NCBI GenBank assembly: GCA_018670825.1
Contig: JABHIW010000132.1
Location: 39,500-103,499, forward strand
Direction: 5' to 3'
Source of the DNA: Candidatus Scalindua sp.
GTDB lineage: Bacteria; Planctomycetota; Brocadiia; Brocadiales; Scalinduaceae
DNA: 64,000 bases
Both the position numbers and the translations under genes were made by a program. Each line of letters opens with the position of its first letter. Position 1 is the first letter of the stretch. The notes below the pieces were generated by a model. It was not told the DNA's origin and ran no database searches. It worked only from the letters and a program-made list of their open reading frames with translations. Positions 38,375 to 48,384 of the stretch are shown here, piece after piece.

Positions 38375-38494
38375 TAACGGTATTAGTCAAAGTGGAATTT
38401 CCTTTGACCCCATAGGGCGGTGAGGCCGCAAAAAATAATATCCGTGGAAATATTAGAAATTATATGAAAATTACACAGCAGTGTAGGGTGGGTG

Positions 38495-38521
38495 CCTGCC
38501 CGAACGGCACAGTCGGGCAGG
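38495..38521. repeat. GC-rich REP-like hairpin
   Basis: CCTGCCCGA at 38495-38503 pairs perfectly with TCGGGCAGG at 38513-38521, nine-base loop. The arms stand out in AT-rich DNA and sit between two genes, as dispersed extragenic palindromes do. No T run follows. Confidence 0.6.
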
Positions 38522-38540
38522 TTGTCTACCAATTAAACTA

Positions 38541-39719
38541 ATGCGACCTTTTCAGTACTATTGTAACAGGATTGTTCAGGAATTCGATTTACCACCCTGG
38601 CTGTTCGGTTATCGTTACCTTCCAATAGTCCATCCGGAAGATTACACAAAGAGAGTACATTCTAAAGATGAAACAAAGTCAACTTTCAAGATTGTCGAAC
38701 CGGAAACGGTTATAAAGAATGCTTTACCCTGTAATATTGATAATGCGAACAAACTTTGCTTAAAACGATTTGAAAACTATCCTTTTGCATTTAGCGATGT
38801 TCCATTACTTGAGGTAGGACCTACCTGGATTGCAACTATATATGACTGTTATATACTCCGGTATCGAGACGAGTGGAAGAATGATTTCTACGCAATCGTA
38901 TCATCCGATAAACGCAGCATTGCCTATCCAGGTGTCGTATACCGTCCTGAACATGCTCAGTCACTCCGCCGTTCAAAAGAGTGCCGTAATTTTGAAAAAG
39001 GGACATGGCTTTTTGGTATGTGGTACAGGAATTATTTTCTATGGCTGCTAACTTACGTATCACGCCTAATGCTTGCAATGGAGACAGGGTGCTCTGATGA
39101 AATTCTGTTTCCGGGTGAATCGGCCCTCTCTTCCTATAATATTCGCACTATTGAGAGGCTCAAAATACCAATGAAGAATATCATGCCTTATGATGAAGTG
39201 GTCTGGCATGTGGATCGGTTAACACTTGTCCATGATGAACCATTCAGAGGAAACCGATTGCGGGAGTTTCGGGATATTGTAAGTTGCAACTCGCCCCGGC
39301 CACCGTGGAGGAAAGTTTTTGTAAGCCGTGAAAAAGCACAGTACAGGCGTTTAGTAAACCAGGATGAAGTTTGGCCGATATTTAAACGGATGGGATGGCA
39401 GAAAGTATGCATGGAAGACCTGTCATTTGATGATCAGATTAAGCTCATGAGTGAGACAAGGGCGTTTTCATCTTTGAATGGGGCTGGTTTTGGGAATATT
39501 ATTTTCATGCCGAAAGGGGCACATGTGTTCGAGCTTTGTAATGAAGAAATCATGAGTGCAAGTTTTTATGCAATGGCGTGTGCAATGGATCATCATTACT
39601 GGCTCGGAAAGTCTTTTCTCGTTGGGAAAGATTACAGATATGCTTTTGATGATGTTATCGTAGATATCCATGCCGTTGAGTCTATTTTAAATTTGATCGA
39701 ATATCAACTTACAAAATAA
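38541..39719 (+). CDS. Glycosyltransferase family 61
   Basis: 392 residues of the DUF563/GT61 family. The C-terminal half has KVFVSREKAQYRRLVNQDEV, then LSFDDQIKLMSETRAF and LNGAGFGNIIFMPKGAHVFE, which are the conserved GT61 segments. Members act in capsule and O-antigen synthesis. Donor unknown. Confidence 0.8.
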   Translation: MRPFQYYCNRIVQEFDLPPWLFGYRYLPIVHPEDYTKRVHSKDETKSTFKIVEPETVIKNALPCNIDNANKLCLKRFENYPFAFSDVPLLEVGPTWIATIYDCYILRYRDEWKNDFYAIVSSDKRSIAYPGVVYRPEHAQSLRRSKECRNFEKGTWLFGMWYRNYFLWLLTYVSRLMLAMETGCSDEILFPGESALSSYNIRTIERLKIPMKNIMPYDEVVWHVDRLTLVHDEPFRGNRLREFRDIVSCNSPRPPWRKVFVSREKAQYRRLVNQDEVWPIFKRMGWQKVCMEDLSFDDQIKLMSETRAFSSLNGAGFGNIIFMPKGAHVFELCNEEIMSASFYAMACAMDHHYWLGKSFLVGKDYRYAFDDVIVDIHAVESILNLIEYQLTK

Positions 39720-39731
39720 TGTGGTTTTCAA

Positions 39732-39899
39732 ATGAAAGTTAATAATATTGTAATGTTTTTTCAGATAGAGGATTTAAATAACAAAAATTTTGATTTATTA
39801 GTGTTTATCCTTGGAAAAATGTTTCATAAGATCGGCTTAAGAAGATATTTACCTACTGGTTTTACATTAGTAACCCGGAAAGTAGTATGGCCGCTTTAA
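39732..39899 (+). pseudogene. Short ORF, possible tail of a lost methyltransferase or transferase
   Basis: A 55-residue frame from ATG 39732 reads LGKMFHKIGLRRYLPTGFTL and ends VTRKVVWPL. A pattern like this (GLRRFLPWGFTIVAKK) closes some class I methyltransferases, so it may be a remnant. It overlaps the start of the next gene by 13 bases. Weak evidence. Confidence 0.35.
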
Positions 39900-40885
39900 T
39901 TACATCAATTGATAACCTTGTCAGCTGTATTATTCCAATATATAATAGGTCTCTTTTTCTCCAGGAGTCAGTCGAGAGTGCCCTGTTACAAACTTACCGT
40001 CCGATTGAAATAATTATTGTAGATGATGGGTCAACGGACGATACACCTCAACAAATAAAGAAGCTCGTTAGGAATGCCCCGGAAGTGATCAGGTCAATCC
40101 GCATCGAGAACAGTGGACCGGGCGGTGCCAGGGAAGCGGGTTTACAAACTTCAAGAGGAGAATTCATCCAGTATCTGGACAGTGATGACTTATTGATGCC
40201 TCACAAGTTTGAGATACAGGTAAAAGCGCTTCTTGAAAAGCCAGAATGCGGAGTTGCTTATGGAATTACACGTCTCATTGATGAAAGCGGCCGTGAACTC
40301 CAGTGTCCGTATAAGTCAAGTGGAGAAAAAAGAGAGTACTTGTTTCCGGGACTCCTCATGGACCGATGGTGGAATACACACACCCCTTTATACAGGAGGT
40401 CAGTGTGTGAGGCTGTGGGGCCATGGACCAACATGAGGATGGGTGAAGACTATCTGTATGATGCGCGTGTTGGGGCTATGGGGATAAGGCTTGTTTTCTG
40501 CGATGAAATTGTTTCCTGTCACCGTGATCATGAAAGTGGGCGTCTCACAAGAGGCGTACTGACAAAATCAATTCTCAGGGATCATGTTCGATTGATTCCT
40601 AAACTGTTTGAATGTGCCCGGGAAGCAGGTATTCAGAAAGAGTGTAAAGAGATGCAGCATTTCTCCCGCTGGGCGTTCCTGACGGCTAGACAGGCTGGGG
40701 CTGTCGGGCTGGTTGATGGTGCAAAGAACTGTTTTGACGTTGCAATGTCCGCTACTCTCACTGAAGACATTATCATGAAAATTATTGGATTAACAGCCAG
40801 GATAGTTGGTTGGAGGGTTACCGGCAAGTTGTGTTTACTACGTGACCTGTTAGGTAAAATTAGACTTACCTTGATGTGTTTTTAG
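39887..40885 (+). CDS. Glycosyltransferase family 2
   Basis: 332 residues. GT2 signatures: VSCIIPIYNRSLFLQESVES, IIIVDDGSTDDTP, GPGGAREAGLQTSRGEF and the metal-binding LDSDD. After the core come MGEDYLYDARVGAMG, the usual acceptor-side acidic motif. Cytoplasmic. Donor unknown. Confidence 0.85.
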   Translation: MAALITSIDNLVSCIIPIYNRSLFLQESVESALLQTYRPIEIIIVDDGSTDDTPQQIKKLVRNAPEVIRSIRIENSGPGGAREAGLQTSRGEFIQYLDSDDLLMPHKFEIQVKALLEKPECGVAYGITRLIDESGRELQCPYKSSGEKREYLFPGLLMDRWWNTHTPLYRRSVCEAVGPWTNMRMGEDYLYDARVGAMGIRLVFCDEIVSCHRDHESGRLTRGVLTKSILRDHVRLIPKLFECAREAGIQKECKEMQHFSRWAFLTARQAGAVGLVDGAKNCFDVAMSATLTEDIIMKIIGLTARIVGWRVTGKLCLLRDLLGKIRLTLMCF

Positions 40886-41098
40886 CTGAAGGTAGCATTT
40901 ACCTAGTAACGCTTTAGTATTTGCCAATTTAATTAAATGTTCCAATTTCCTAACAGAATAACGTTAGTTCATTATAGTCGAAAGAAGGCATTTTTATAAT
41001 TACATGAGAATCTTGTCTCAAACCGTATACACAAAACAGAGAACTAACTTGTCTTTCCAGGGTTCTTTAGTAACTCAATATATTTAACAGAGGGATCA

Positions 41099-42682
41099 AT
41101 GAAAATGAAACAGGGTATTGCCGTCATAGGTAGTGGTTATTGGGGAAGGAACATTGTCAGGAATCTTTCTGAAATGGAAGTTCTGCATACGGTACATGAT
41201 ATTAATATTGAAAGGTTAGATTCTATACATAGTGAGTTTCCTTCAATAAATACAACATCCAATATTGATGAGATTCTGGTTTCTAATGCGATTAATGCAG
41301 TTGTAATTGCCGCACCGGCAGTAGATCATTATGACCTTGCAAAAATGGCTTTACTATCTGGTAAGGATGTCTTAGTTGAGAAACCTCTTTCATTGAATAT
41401 TGAAGAGGCCGTAGAGTTGGTCAACATAGCCAGTGAAAAGAAAAGAATACTTATGGTAGGACATATACTGCAATATCACCCGGCAGTAATAAAATTAAGA
41501 GAAATGGTAGAATCCGGTGATTTAGGGAAGATCCAGTATGTATATTCAAACAGGTTGAACATTGGAAAAGTGAGGACCGAGGAGAATATTCTGTGGAGTT
41601 TTGCTCCCCATGATATATCAATAATCCTGATGCTGTTGGGTGAAGAACCGATTAATGTTACGTCTTTTGGCGGTAGGTATATTACCAGGGGTATTTATGA
41701 TACCACCCTTACAACAATGGAATTTGGAAACGGTGTGAAAGGGCATGTTTATGTGAGCTGGCTTCACCCATTTAAAGAACAGAAACTTATTGTTGTTGGA
41801 ACAAAGGCAATGGCAGTGTTTGATGACATGGCAGATGAAAAGCTCTCTCTCTATCCTCATAAAATAGAGTATAAGGGGGGCAAGATACCTGTCGCTCAAA
41901 AGGCAGAACAGTATACTGTGCATGTAGAAGAAAAAGAACCTTTAAGAGAAGAACTTAAACATTTTATAAGATGCGTGGAGAAAAGAGAAGAACCCAGAAC
42001 GGACGGTGAAGAGGGGCTGAAGGTCTTGAGGGTTCTGCAGAGAGCTGAGAGCTGTCTCTCTTCTCCAGATCATCTATTAAAAACTCAGTTTGCTGGAGAA
42101 GGATGTTTTGTCCATGAGAGTTCGTTTGTTGATAACGATGTCAAGATTGGAGATGGAGTAAAAATCTGGCATTTCTCACATATACTTAAAGGTTCAGAAA
42201 TTGGGAAAAACTGCATTATTGGACAGAATGTTATGATAGGTCCTGGTGTTAAGATTGGCGACAGGTGTAAAATACAAAATAATGTTTCAATATACAACGG
42301 CATAATTCTTGAGGAAGACGTATTCTGCGGGCCGTCTTGCGTATTTACTAATGTTTATAATCCAAGGGCATTTATAGAAAGGAAAAATGAGTTTCTTCCT
42401 ACTCTGGTTAAGAAAGGTGCTACTATCGGTGCAAATGCAACAATTGTGTGCGGAATAACTGTAGGGAGATTCTCATTAGTAAGTGCTGGAGCTACGGTTA
42501 AGAAAGATGTTCCTGATTACGCATTGGTCGTGGGAGTACCGGCAAAACAGATAGGGTGGGTCTGCCGGTGCGGAGTTACGTTGAAAGTGTTTGACGGTAA
42601 GAATTCGACAAGGTGTGAGAATTGCGGAAGTAAGTACGAGTTACAGAAGAATAAACTAACAGCAGTGGAAGAAATGATATAA
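41099..42682 (+). CDS. Fused Gfo/Idh/MocA dehydrogenase and N-acetyltransferase with zinc ribbon
   Basis: 527 residues after an AGAGGG ribosome site. Residues 1 to about 330 are a Gfo/Idh/MocA oxidoreductase: VIGSGYWGRNIVRNL at the NAD site and VEKPLSLNIEEA. Residues about 345-480 are hexapeptide repeats like WbpD/WlbB (VKIWHFSHILKGSEIGKNC). The tail holds four cysteines (C489, C491, C506, C509) in a zinc-ribbon arrangement. These are the WbpB and WbpD steps of UDP-2,3-diacetamido uronic acid synthesis joined in one chain. With the WecB/WbpI-like epimerase at 14487 this points to a UDP-ManNAc3NAcA-type sugar, although WbpA and WbpE are not in the window. Confidence 0.85.
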   Translation: MKMKQGIAVIGSGYWGRNIVRNLSEMEVLHTVHDINIERLDSIHSEFPSINTTSNIDEILVSNAINAVVIAAPAVDHYDLAKMALLSGKDVLVEKPLSLNIEEAVELVNIASEKKRILMVGHILQYHPAVIKLREMVESGDLGKIQYVYSNRLNIGKVRTEENILWSFAPHDISIILMLLGEEPINVTSFGGRYITRGIYDTTLTTMEFGNGVKGHVYVSWLHPFKEQKLIVVGTKAMAVFDDMADEKLSLYPHKIEYKGGKIPVAQKAEQYTVHVEEKEPLREELKHFIRCVEKREEPRTDGEEGLKVLRVLQRAESCLSSPDHLLKTQFAGEGCFVHESSFVDNDVKIGDGVKIWHFSHILKGSEIGKNCIIGQNVMIGPGVKIGDRCKIQNNVSIYNGIILEEDVFCGPSCVFTNVYNPRAFIERKNEFLPTLVKKGATIGANATIVCGITVGRFSLVSAGATVKKDVPDYALVVGVPAKQIGWVCRCGVTLKVFDGKNSTRCENCGSKYELQKNKLTAVEEMI

Positions 42683-42758
42683 CGTAGAATCTGATCCGGA
42701 AAGGATTTTAAATCTGATTATATATAATATACCAATCACGTTAAAATAGGATTATCAA

Positions 42759-43685
42759 GTGATATTCATAGTCGGACGATACAATGAACTATGCAACCGT
42801 CTCTTTACATTTGCTAATATAATTGCTTTTGCTAAAGAGCATAATCACAGAGTTGTAAATATAGCTTTTGGCGAAGAATATAGAAAGTGGTTTCGGGGTA
42901 CCGAAAAAGATGCCCTATGTCGTTTCCCCTCTGTTGAAACAAGCACAGTTACCTGGCGTAAGACAATTCCGTATGTATTTCGTCTGGCCATATTAATGAT
43001 GAAATTTTTTCATAAGTATAAAATATTTCCCTCGATCCGTATTGGAGGACAAGGTGCATTTTCCTTTAATGACCCTGAACTTCTTAATATTGTAGCAAAA
43101 ATTCATCTATCTAAGATCTCCTTCTTTGATGGATTATACTTTATAGACAGGGAGAACTTTATCAAACATGCTGATTTTATACGGGATTTCTTTAAACCAG
43201 TAAGAGAAATCGAATGTAAGGTTGAGGCATTTATATCCGATATGAGAAATAATCATGATATAATTATTGGCGTACATATCCGTCACGGCGACTATGAGCA
43301 ATTCTGTAATGGGTTGTTTTATTACACTGCCGAGGAGTATTGTTCCGTTATGGAGCAAATTTTAGAGTTCTTTCCTGAAAAAAAAGTGGCATTTTTACTA
43401 TGTTCTAATGCCCATCAGGACTCCAGTGTATTTAAAAATCTGCCGTTTTATATGGGACTCGGCCATTATGTTGAAGATCTTTATGCTCTTGCTTCATGCG
43501 ATTACATTATTGGCCCTCCCAGTACGTTTACACAATGGGCTTCGTTTTACGGTCATGTTCCCAGATACGTCATTAATTATAAGTGTGAAAAGTTTAATGG
43601 TATTCCATATAAAAAACCACAAATAAATGATTTTAGGGTACACCTTTGTGGGTTTGGAAAGTACGGAGAACATCCGTCTTATTAA
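42759..43685 (+). CDS. Glycosyltransferase family 11 (alpha-1,2-fucosyltransferase-like)
   Basis: 308 residues from GTG. The N-terminus VGRYNELCNRLFTFANIIAF is the GT11 donor-side strand. The family motif I appears as VHIRHGDY (HxRxGD), followed by ALASCDYIIGPPSTFTQWAS. It should use a GDP-fucose type donor. It pairs logically with the Fcl domain and with the GT10 gene. Confidence 0.8.
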   Translation: MIFIVGRYNELCNRLFTFANIIAFAKEHNHRVVNIAFGEEYRKWFRGTEKDALCRFPSVETSTVTWRKTIPYVFRLAILMMKFFHKYKIFPSIRIGGQGAFSFNDPELLNIVAKIHLSKISFFDGLYFIDRENFIKHADFIRDFFKPVREIECKVEAFISDMRNNHDIIIGVHIRHGDYEQFCNGLFYYTAEEYCSVMEQILEFFPEKKVAFLLCSNAHQDSSVFKNLPFYMGLGHYVEDLYALASCDYIIGPPSTFTQWASFYGHVPRYVINYKCEKFNGIPYKKPQINDFRVHLCGFGKYGEHPSY

Positions 43686-43832
43686 TTCAAGAAAACATAG
43701 TTTACGTCTTAGATGAGAAGTTTTGTATTAGAACAGTATAAAGCGTCGATATTAAGGAATTAAGGTAGTAAGCTGGGAAAAAAGCTTCCATAAATTAATA
43801 CTATGGATAGCACAATTAATAGAGGAACTTTT

Positions 43833-44681
43833 ATGGAAAATGACTTATCAAAATTCAAAAGAACGATTACTTCTCAAAATGGTGAAGATGGTATCATTGC
43901 AGAAGTATTTAAAAGAATTGGGACAGAAAATGAATTATGCGTTGAATTCGGTGCCTGGGATGGTAAGCATTTAAGTAATACCTGGAACTTATGGCACAAT
44001 AATGGGTGGAAAGCGATTTTAATAGAAGGAGGAAAAAGCAAGTTTTCTGAATTAAGTAAATATGTGAATGAACATCATAATGTTACCGCGTCTAACACTT
44101 TTGTTAAAATAGAAGGTGAGAATTCTTTAGATTCAATTTTGACACGTCATTCAGTTCCTGAAAGGTTTGATCTTCTATCTGTCGATATTGATGGTGATGA
44201 TTACTATATCTTTAAGAGTTTGAAAAAATTTACACCCAGAGTAGTTGTTATATAATTTAATGCAACAATTCCACCATTCATGGAGGTCGTACAAGAAACT
44301 GGAGAATTTTTTGGAGCATCAGCGCTTGCAATTCTAAACCTTGCACATGAAAAAAAATACCGAATCGTAACGTGTACAGAGACAAACTGCATTTTAGTAA
44401 ATGATGCTGATTTTCACAAATTGGGAATCGTAGAACCACAACTCAAGAATATTTTTCCGGAACATGCTTTAACATATATAGTATCAGCCCTTAACAGTCA
44501 AGTATATCTTAGCAAAAGACCATGGCATGTTTATTCTGTTGAAAAACAGTCTGTAGTGAAATTGGTTTACCGTACATTACTTAAGTGGATGCGAGTTAGA
44601 AACTCACAGCACTCCAGGCTGACTGATGACAAATTAATACCGATAAGTATCCATGGAGAGAAAAATTTAAATTTGAAGTAA
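43833..44681 (+). pseudogene. FkbM-like methyltransferase interrupted by an ochre stop
   Basis: ATG 43833 is preferred over 43803 because AGAGGA lies six bases upstream. The frame reads CVEFGAWDGKHLSNTWNLW and LLSVDIDGDDYYIFKSL, then PRVVVI and TAA (44253-44255). It continues in frame as FNATIPPFMEVVQETG to 44681. Relatives read VVIEYNATIPP, so the TAA stands for a Glu codon (GAA to TAA). Intact length would be about 282 residues. Confidence 0.8.
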
Positions 44682-44838
44682 AAAATACATGCAATAATGA
44701 AACTACCTGTAAATATTGATTAGTTTTTTGTTGCGAGCCAATTGATAAACATGTAAAAATATGCTGCTGGATTCCTATGTATAGTTGGCTGACAGGCACA
44801 GCAGCAAGAGACCCATGTCCAATTGAAAGCAGAGCAGA

Positions 44839-45618
44839 ATGAAGCACAATAATCTGGTAATGTGGGGACTCATATTGACAGGATCATTGCTGCTGTTTGT
44901 CGTTTTCGCTGAATACAAGAAACAGGCACTGAAGGAAGAACCCCCTGCTCATCTGCAGAAGGCCATGGCGAACCCGCTAGACAGCCCTGATCTGCCAAAT
45001 GTTCTGATCATTGGTGACTCGATCTCTATTGGATACACAGTAGCCGTTCGCAGGTTACTTGACGGCAAAGCTGATGTCTTCCGACCCATGACCAACTGCA
45101 ATCACTCTGGCACAGGCGTACGAGGTGTCAAGAAATGGATAGGGGGCAGGAAGTGGGATGTAATCCATTTCAATTTTGGAATATGGGACACACATTATCT
45201 GCATAATGGAATATTGGTTACTGACCGCAGCAAATACAAGACAGAGGATCTGAAATGTAGATACACAACTGAGCAGTATGTTGAGAACTTGAGCAAGATT
45301 GTTGCCATTCTCAAGGAGACTGACGCGAAGTTGATTTGGGCCAGCACAACGCCATACGTCTCGTACGGAGAAGACACCAGGCTTCTCGTGGTAAAGAACA
45401 ACAAGGCTGCCAGAGAGTTGATGGCCAGGGAAGAGGTAACGGTCAACGATCTGTACAATATTGCACTTGCAAATCTCAAGGAATGGCAATCAAAAGATGG
45501 TTGCCATTTCACACGTCAGGGATATGAAGAACTGGCCAGGCAAGTCGCACCAACCATATCTGATGCATTAAGCAAGAAAGCCAGGGCCGTAAAACCTGCT
45601 ACTGTCGACGGACAGTGA
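44839..45618 (+). CDS. SGNH/GDSL-type esterase, membrane-anchored
   Basis: 259 residues. An N-terminal hydrophobic segment (about 7-24) acts as a signal anchor. SGNH blocks: GDSISIG (Ser61), FNFGIWDTH, and a C-terminal DGCHFTRQGYEEL with the catalytic Asp and His. It probably removes or moves acyl groups on the glycan in the periplasm. Codon and base composition are clearly more GC-rich than all nearby genes, which suggests recent acquisition. Confidence 0.75.
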   Translation: MKHNNLVMWGLILTGSLLLFVVFAEYKKQALKEEPPAHLQKAMANPLDSPDLPNVLIIGDSISIGYTVAVRRLLDGKADVFRPMTNCNHSGTGVRGVKKWIGGRKWDVIHFNFGIWDTHYLHNGILVTDRSKYKTEDLKCRYTTEQYVENLSKIVAILKETDAKLIWASTTPYVSYGEDTRLLVVKNNKAARELMAREEVTVNDLYNIALANLKEWQSKDGCHFTRQGYEELARQVAPTISDALSKKARAVKPATVDGQ

Positions 45619-46122
45619 TTACCGGAGATGTAGCCACAAGGAACTGGAAGCGAAGGATGAGTCCACACCTTAGCTCAACCATTAAATCCATGAACACCAA
45701 TATGTTTTTTGGTCTAAATCATTTTTACTAAGAAGGTGGGGATGAGTGGTAAAAAAAAATTTAAAATTAAATCAGTGGCTGATAGATCCACAGCTTGATA
45801 GTATCATTTCTTCTCAGGGTCAAATAACATTGAGAAAAACAAAGGAAAACCGCTAATAATTACTAATCAATGCGGTGTGGGAAGTTTTTAACAGAATTAA
45901 ATATGTTTTTGTAGAAGGTGGGTTTAATTCTTTATGTCGGATTACCATCCTGGCATAGTATTGTCTCATTTTTGTATAAGAGAGGTTTCCACCCTGTTAC
46001 AATGGTTGGTTTTTGCCTCTCTCCTGATGGTGAGCTTCTTCAGGGAGATTTGCTGTTCAAGAGTAACCGTTCGCACATCTAAAGCCTTTTTTATTTAAAG
46101 AAGTGGCAACATACAAATTCAA
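45619..46122. other. 504-bp region with an unrecognised open remnant
   Basis: No intact gene. From GTG 45918 to TAA 46082 a 54-residue frame reads YKRGFHPVTMVGFCLSPDGE near its middle and looks coding in codon use. It may be the tail of a decayed gene, but I do not recognise the family. The rest is AT-rich and shows nothing clear. Confidence 0.35.
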
Positions 46123-47079
46123 ATGAAGACATCTGTATCTGTAGTAATGAGCGTTTACAACGGCGCTGACCATTTGGTTAAATCTGTTGAAAGTATTCTG
46201 GTACAGGAAGGAGTAGATTTTGAATTTGTCATAGTCAATGACGGATCTACAGATGAGTCAGGAAAAATCCTGGAAGAATTTGCCAGACGTGATAACCGGG
46301 TCCATGTTATTGAACAGGAAAATACGGGACTTACAAAGGCATTGATTCGTGGATGCAAAGAGGCCCGAGGAAAATATATCGCAAGGCAGGACGTGGATGA
46401 CGTGTCAATGACAGGAAGACTTAAAGCCCTTGAAAATATTTTAGATTGTAATAAAGATATGGTCCTGGCGTTTTCCTGGACAAATTGTATTGCCCCAGAC
46501 GGTGAGATCGTCAGACGTATCAACACATCAGATGATATTGAAGAAACAACCAGAAAACTTCGGGAAGAGATGATTGGAGTGCCCGCGCATGGAAGCGTTA
46601 TGTTCCGTAAGGATGCGTATAATCAGGTTGGTGGCTATAATAAAGAATTTTACTATGCGCAAGATTGTGATCTCTGGCTCAGAATGGCATGGGAAGGAAG
46701 GATAGGATGTGTTAAGGAGTACCTGTACAATTTGTGCCTTAGCCCGGAAAGTATATCATCCAGCCGAAGAGGAATCCAGGGTCAGTTTACCCGGCTTGCA
46801 AGGGACTGCTACCTAGCCAGAAAACTTAATAAGCCGGAATCTACAATATTAGAGCGTGTTTCTGTATTAAGGCAGCATGCCATCAGAAACAAGGCAAATA
46901 GTGCAACTTCCCGCGATATCGCCACTACCTATTTTCTCATTGCATCGGGACTGGAAGAGCAAAACAATTATCATAAGGCAGTAAATTTTTATTTAAAGGC
47001 AATCAAGTCTTATCCATTTCATTTTCGAGCCTGGAGAGGGGTAACGTTTAACGTGATCAAAAGATTGACATCCTTGTAA
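46123..47079 (+). CDS. Glycosyltransferase family 2 with TPR-like tail
   Basis: 318 residues. GT2 core: VSVVMSVYNGADHLVKSVES, VIVNDGSTDESGKIL, and RQDVDDVSMTGRL with the acidic DVDD. The acceptor-side motif is AQDCDLWLRMAWEG. The last 60 residues form one tetratricopeptide-like hairpin (NYHKAVNFYLKAIKSYP), similar in concept to the TPR tail of the radical SAM protein at 10787. Confidence 0.85.
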   Translation: MKTSVSVVMSVYNGADHLVKSVESILVQEGVDFEFVIVNDGSTDESGKILEEFARRDNRVHVIEQENTGLTKALIRGCKEARGKYIARQDVDDVSMTGRLKALENILDCNKDMVLAFSWTNCIAPDGEIVRRINTSDDIEETTRKLREEMIGVPAHGSVMFRKDAYNQVGGYNKEFYYAQDCDLWLRMAWEGRIGCVKEYLYNLCLSPESISSSRRGIQGQFTRLARDCYLARKLNKPESTILERVSVLRQHAIRNKANSATSRDIATTYFLIASGLEEQNNYHKAVNFYLKAIKSYPFHFRAWRGVTFNVIKRLTSL

Positions 47080-47190
47080 AGGTACAACTTCTTCTTAGCG
47101 TTGTCGTCTTTTGTTACTGCAGAGTACTGTGAGAATGACTCATCACCTGGTTCTTCTTTTCACGTATTTGCAGCTTTTTAAAAGCCAATC

Positions 47191-48342
47191 ATGAAAATTT
47201 TATTTGCTGCAGATGTTCCACCCGATCCTGATTCCGGTGCTGCCGGGACTGAATTGCAGACCATTGCAGGGTTACGCCGACTTGGGCATGAAGTAGATGA
47301 AATCTGGGCTCCTGACCTTGGCCGTAGAATTAAGCATGGCAACCTGCACTATCTTCTGGAATTACCTTTTGCTTATAAGAAAGTTATACGTCAAAAATGT
47401 TTAGAGAAGGCTTATGATGTTGTTCATGTGAACCAGGGACACTGCTACCTTGCTGCGAAAGAACATAAAGCTACAAAACGGCCGGGTGTTTTTGTATGCC
47501 GCAGTCATGGCCTGGACGATCACATGGAAAAAGTTTTGAAGGTATGGAGGAAGAGACTTGGTATCAGTAATAGAAATTTGATAAAGACATTGCCCGGCCG
47601 CATCATAGACAGATTTCTTGACAGACATATTAAACTGGCAATTCTTTTTGCTGATGGGTTTATTGTCAGCAGCTCTTCAGATAAAAAATTCCTGATTGAT
47701 TTTCATGGCCTTTCTGATGAAAGAGTCGCCTGTATCCATCAGGCTCCGGCAGAAATATTCAAACGTACGCAAACAGGTACTTTTACCCATGAGCGATTGA
47801 AGAACCTGCTATATATTGCCAGCTTTCACTACGCAAAATCTCCGCATACGGTTGCTGCAGTTGTAAACAGGCTCTTTGAGAGGGGAGGTGGATTTAATTT
47901 TACCTGGGTGTGTCAAAAGGAGGACCATGAACAGGCGGCTCGAATGCTTTCTGCTGATGCTCTGAATGCTACCCGATTTGTTGGCTGGACTACACAGGAA
48001 GAGCTTATGGAAATCTATAATAATAATGGGGTCCTCTTGTATCCTCCGCTTTTTGATGGCTTCGGCAAGGTATTCCTGGAAGCAATGGATAGAGGGCTTT
48101 GCGTTATCGCAACAAAAACAGGTGGGATGAGAGATATTATCGATGATGGTAGAAACGGTTTTCTGGTAGAATTCGATAATCCCGGCCAGATTGTTGACAG
48201 GATCTTATATCTTTTGGAGAACAGTACAAATGGAAGAGATATTTCTCAAGCTGCGGTAGAAACAGCTGCACGTTACTCATGGGACCGTGTAGCAGAAGAA
48301 ACCGTATCATTCTACGAAAAACTTCATAAAATAAAAATGTAG
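47191..48342 (+). CDS. Glycosyltransferase family 4
   Basis: 383 residues. N-terminal domain starts ILFAADVPPDPDSGAAGTEL. The donor domain has TRFVGWTTQEELMEIYNNNG and YPPLFDGFGKVFLEAMDRG, the GT4 catalytic pattern with a Glu in the second position. Cytoplasmic. Donor unknown. Confidence 0.85.
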   Translation: MKILFAADVPPDPDSGAAGTELQTIAGLRRLGHEVDEIWAPDLGRRIKHGNLHYLLELPFAYKKVIRQKCLEKAYDVVHVNQGHCYLAAKEHKATKRPGVFVCRSHGLDDHMEKVLKVWRKRLGISNRNLIKTLPGRIIDRFLDRHIKLAILFADGFIVSSSSDKKFLIDFHGLSDERVACIHQAPAEIFKRTQTGTFTHERLKNLLYIASFHYAKSPHTVAAVVNRLFERGGGFNFTWVCQKEDHEQAARMLSADALNATRFVGWTTQEELMEIYNNNGVLLYPPLFDGFGKVFLEAMDRGLCVIATKTGGMRDIIDDGRNGFLVEFDNPGQIVDRILYLLENSTNGRDISQAAVETAARYSWDRVAEETVSFYEKLHKIKM

Positions 48343-48384
48343 CAATGAGCCTTATTTAATTATAAAAGTAAAACCTTTATTGCC

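Noticed and set aside
45055..45489. 144-residue minus-strand ORF opposite the esterase
   Set aside because: A shadow frame in GC-richer DNA; the plus-strand esterase has clear catalytic blocks.
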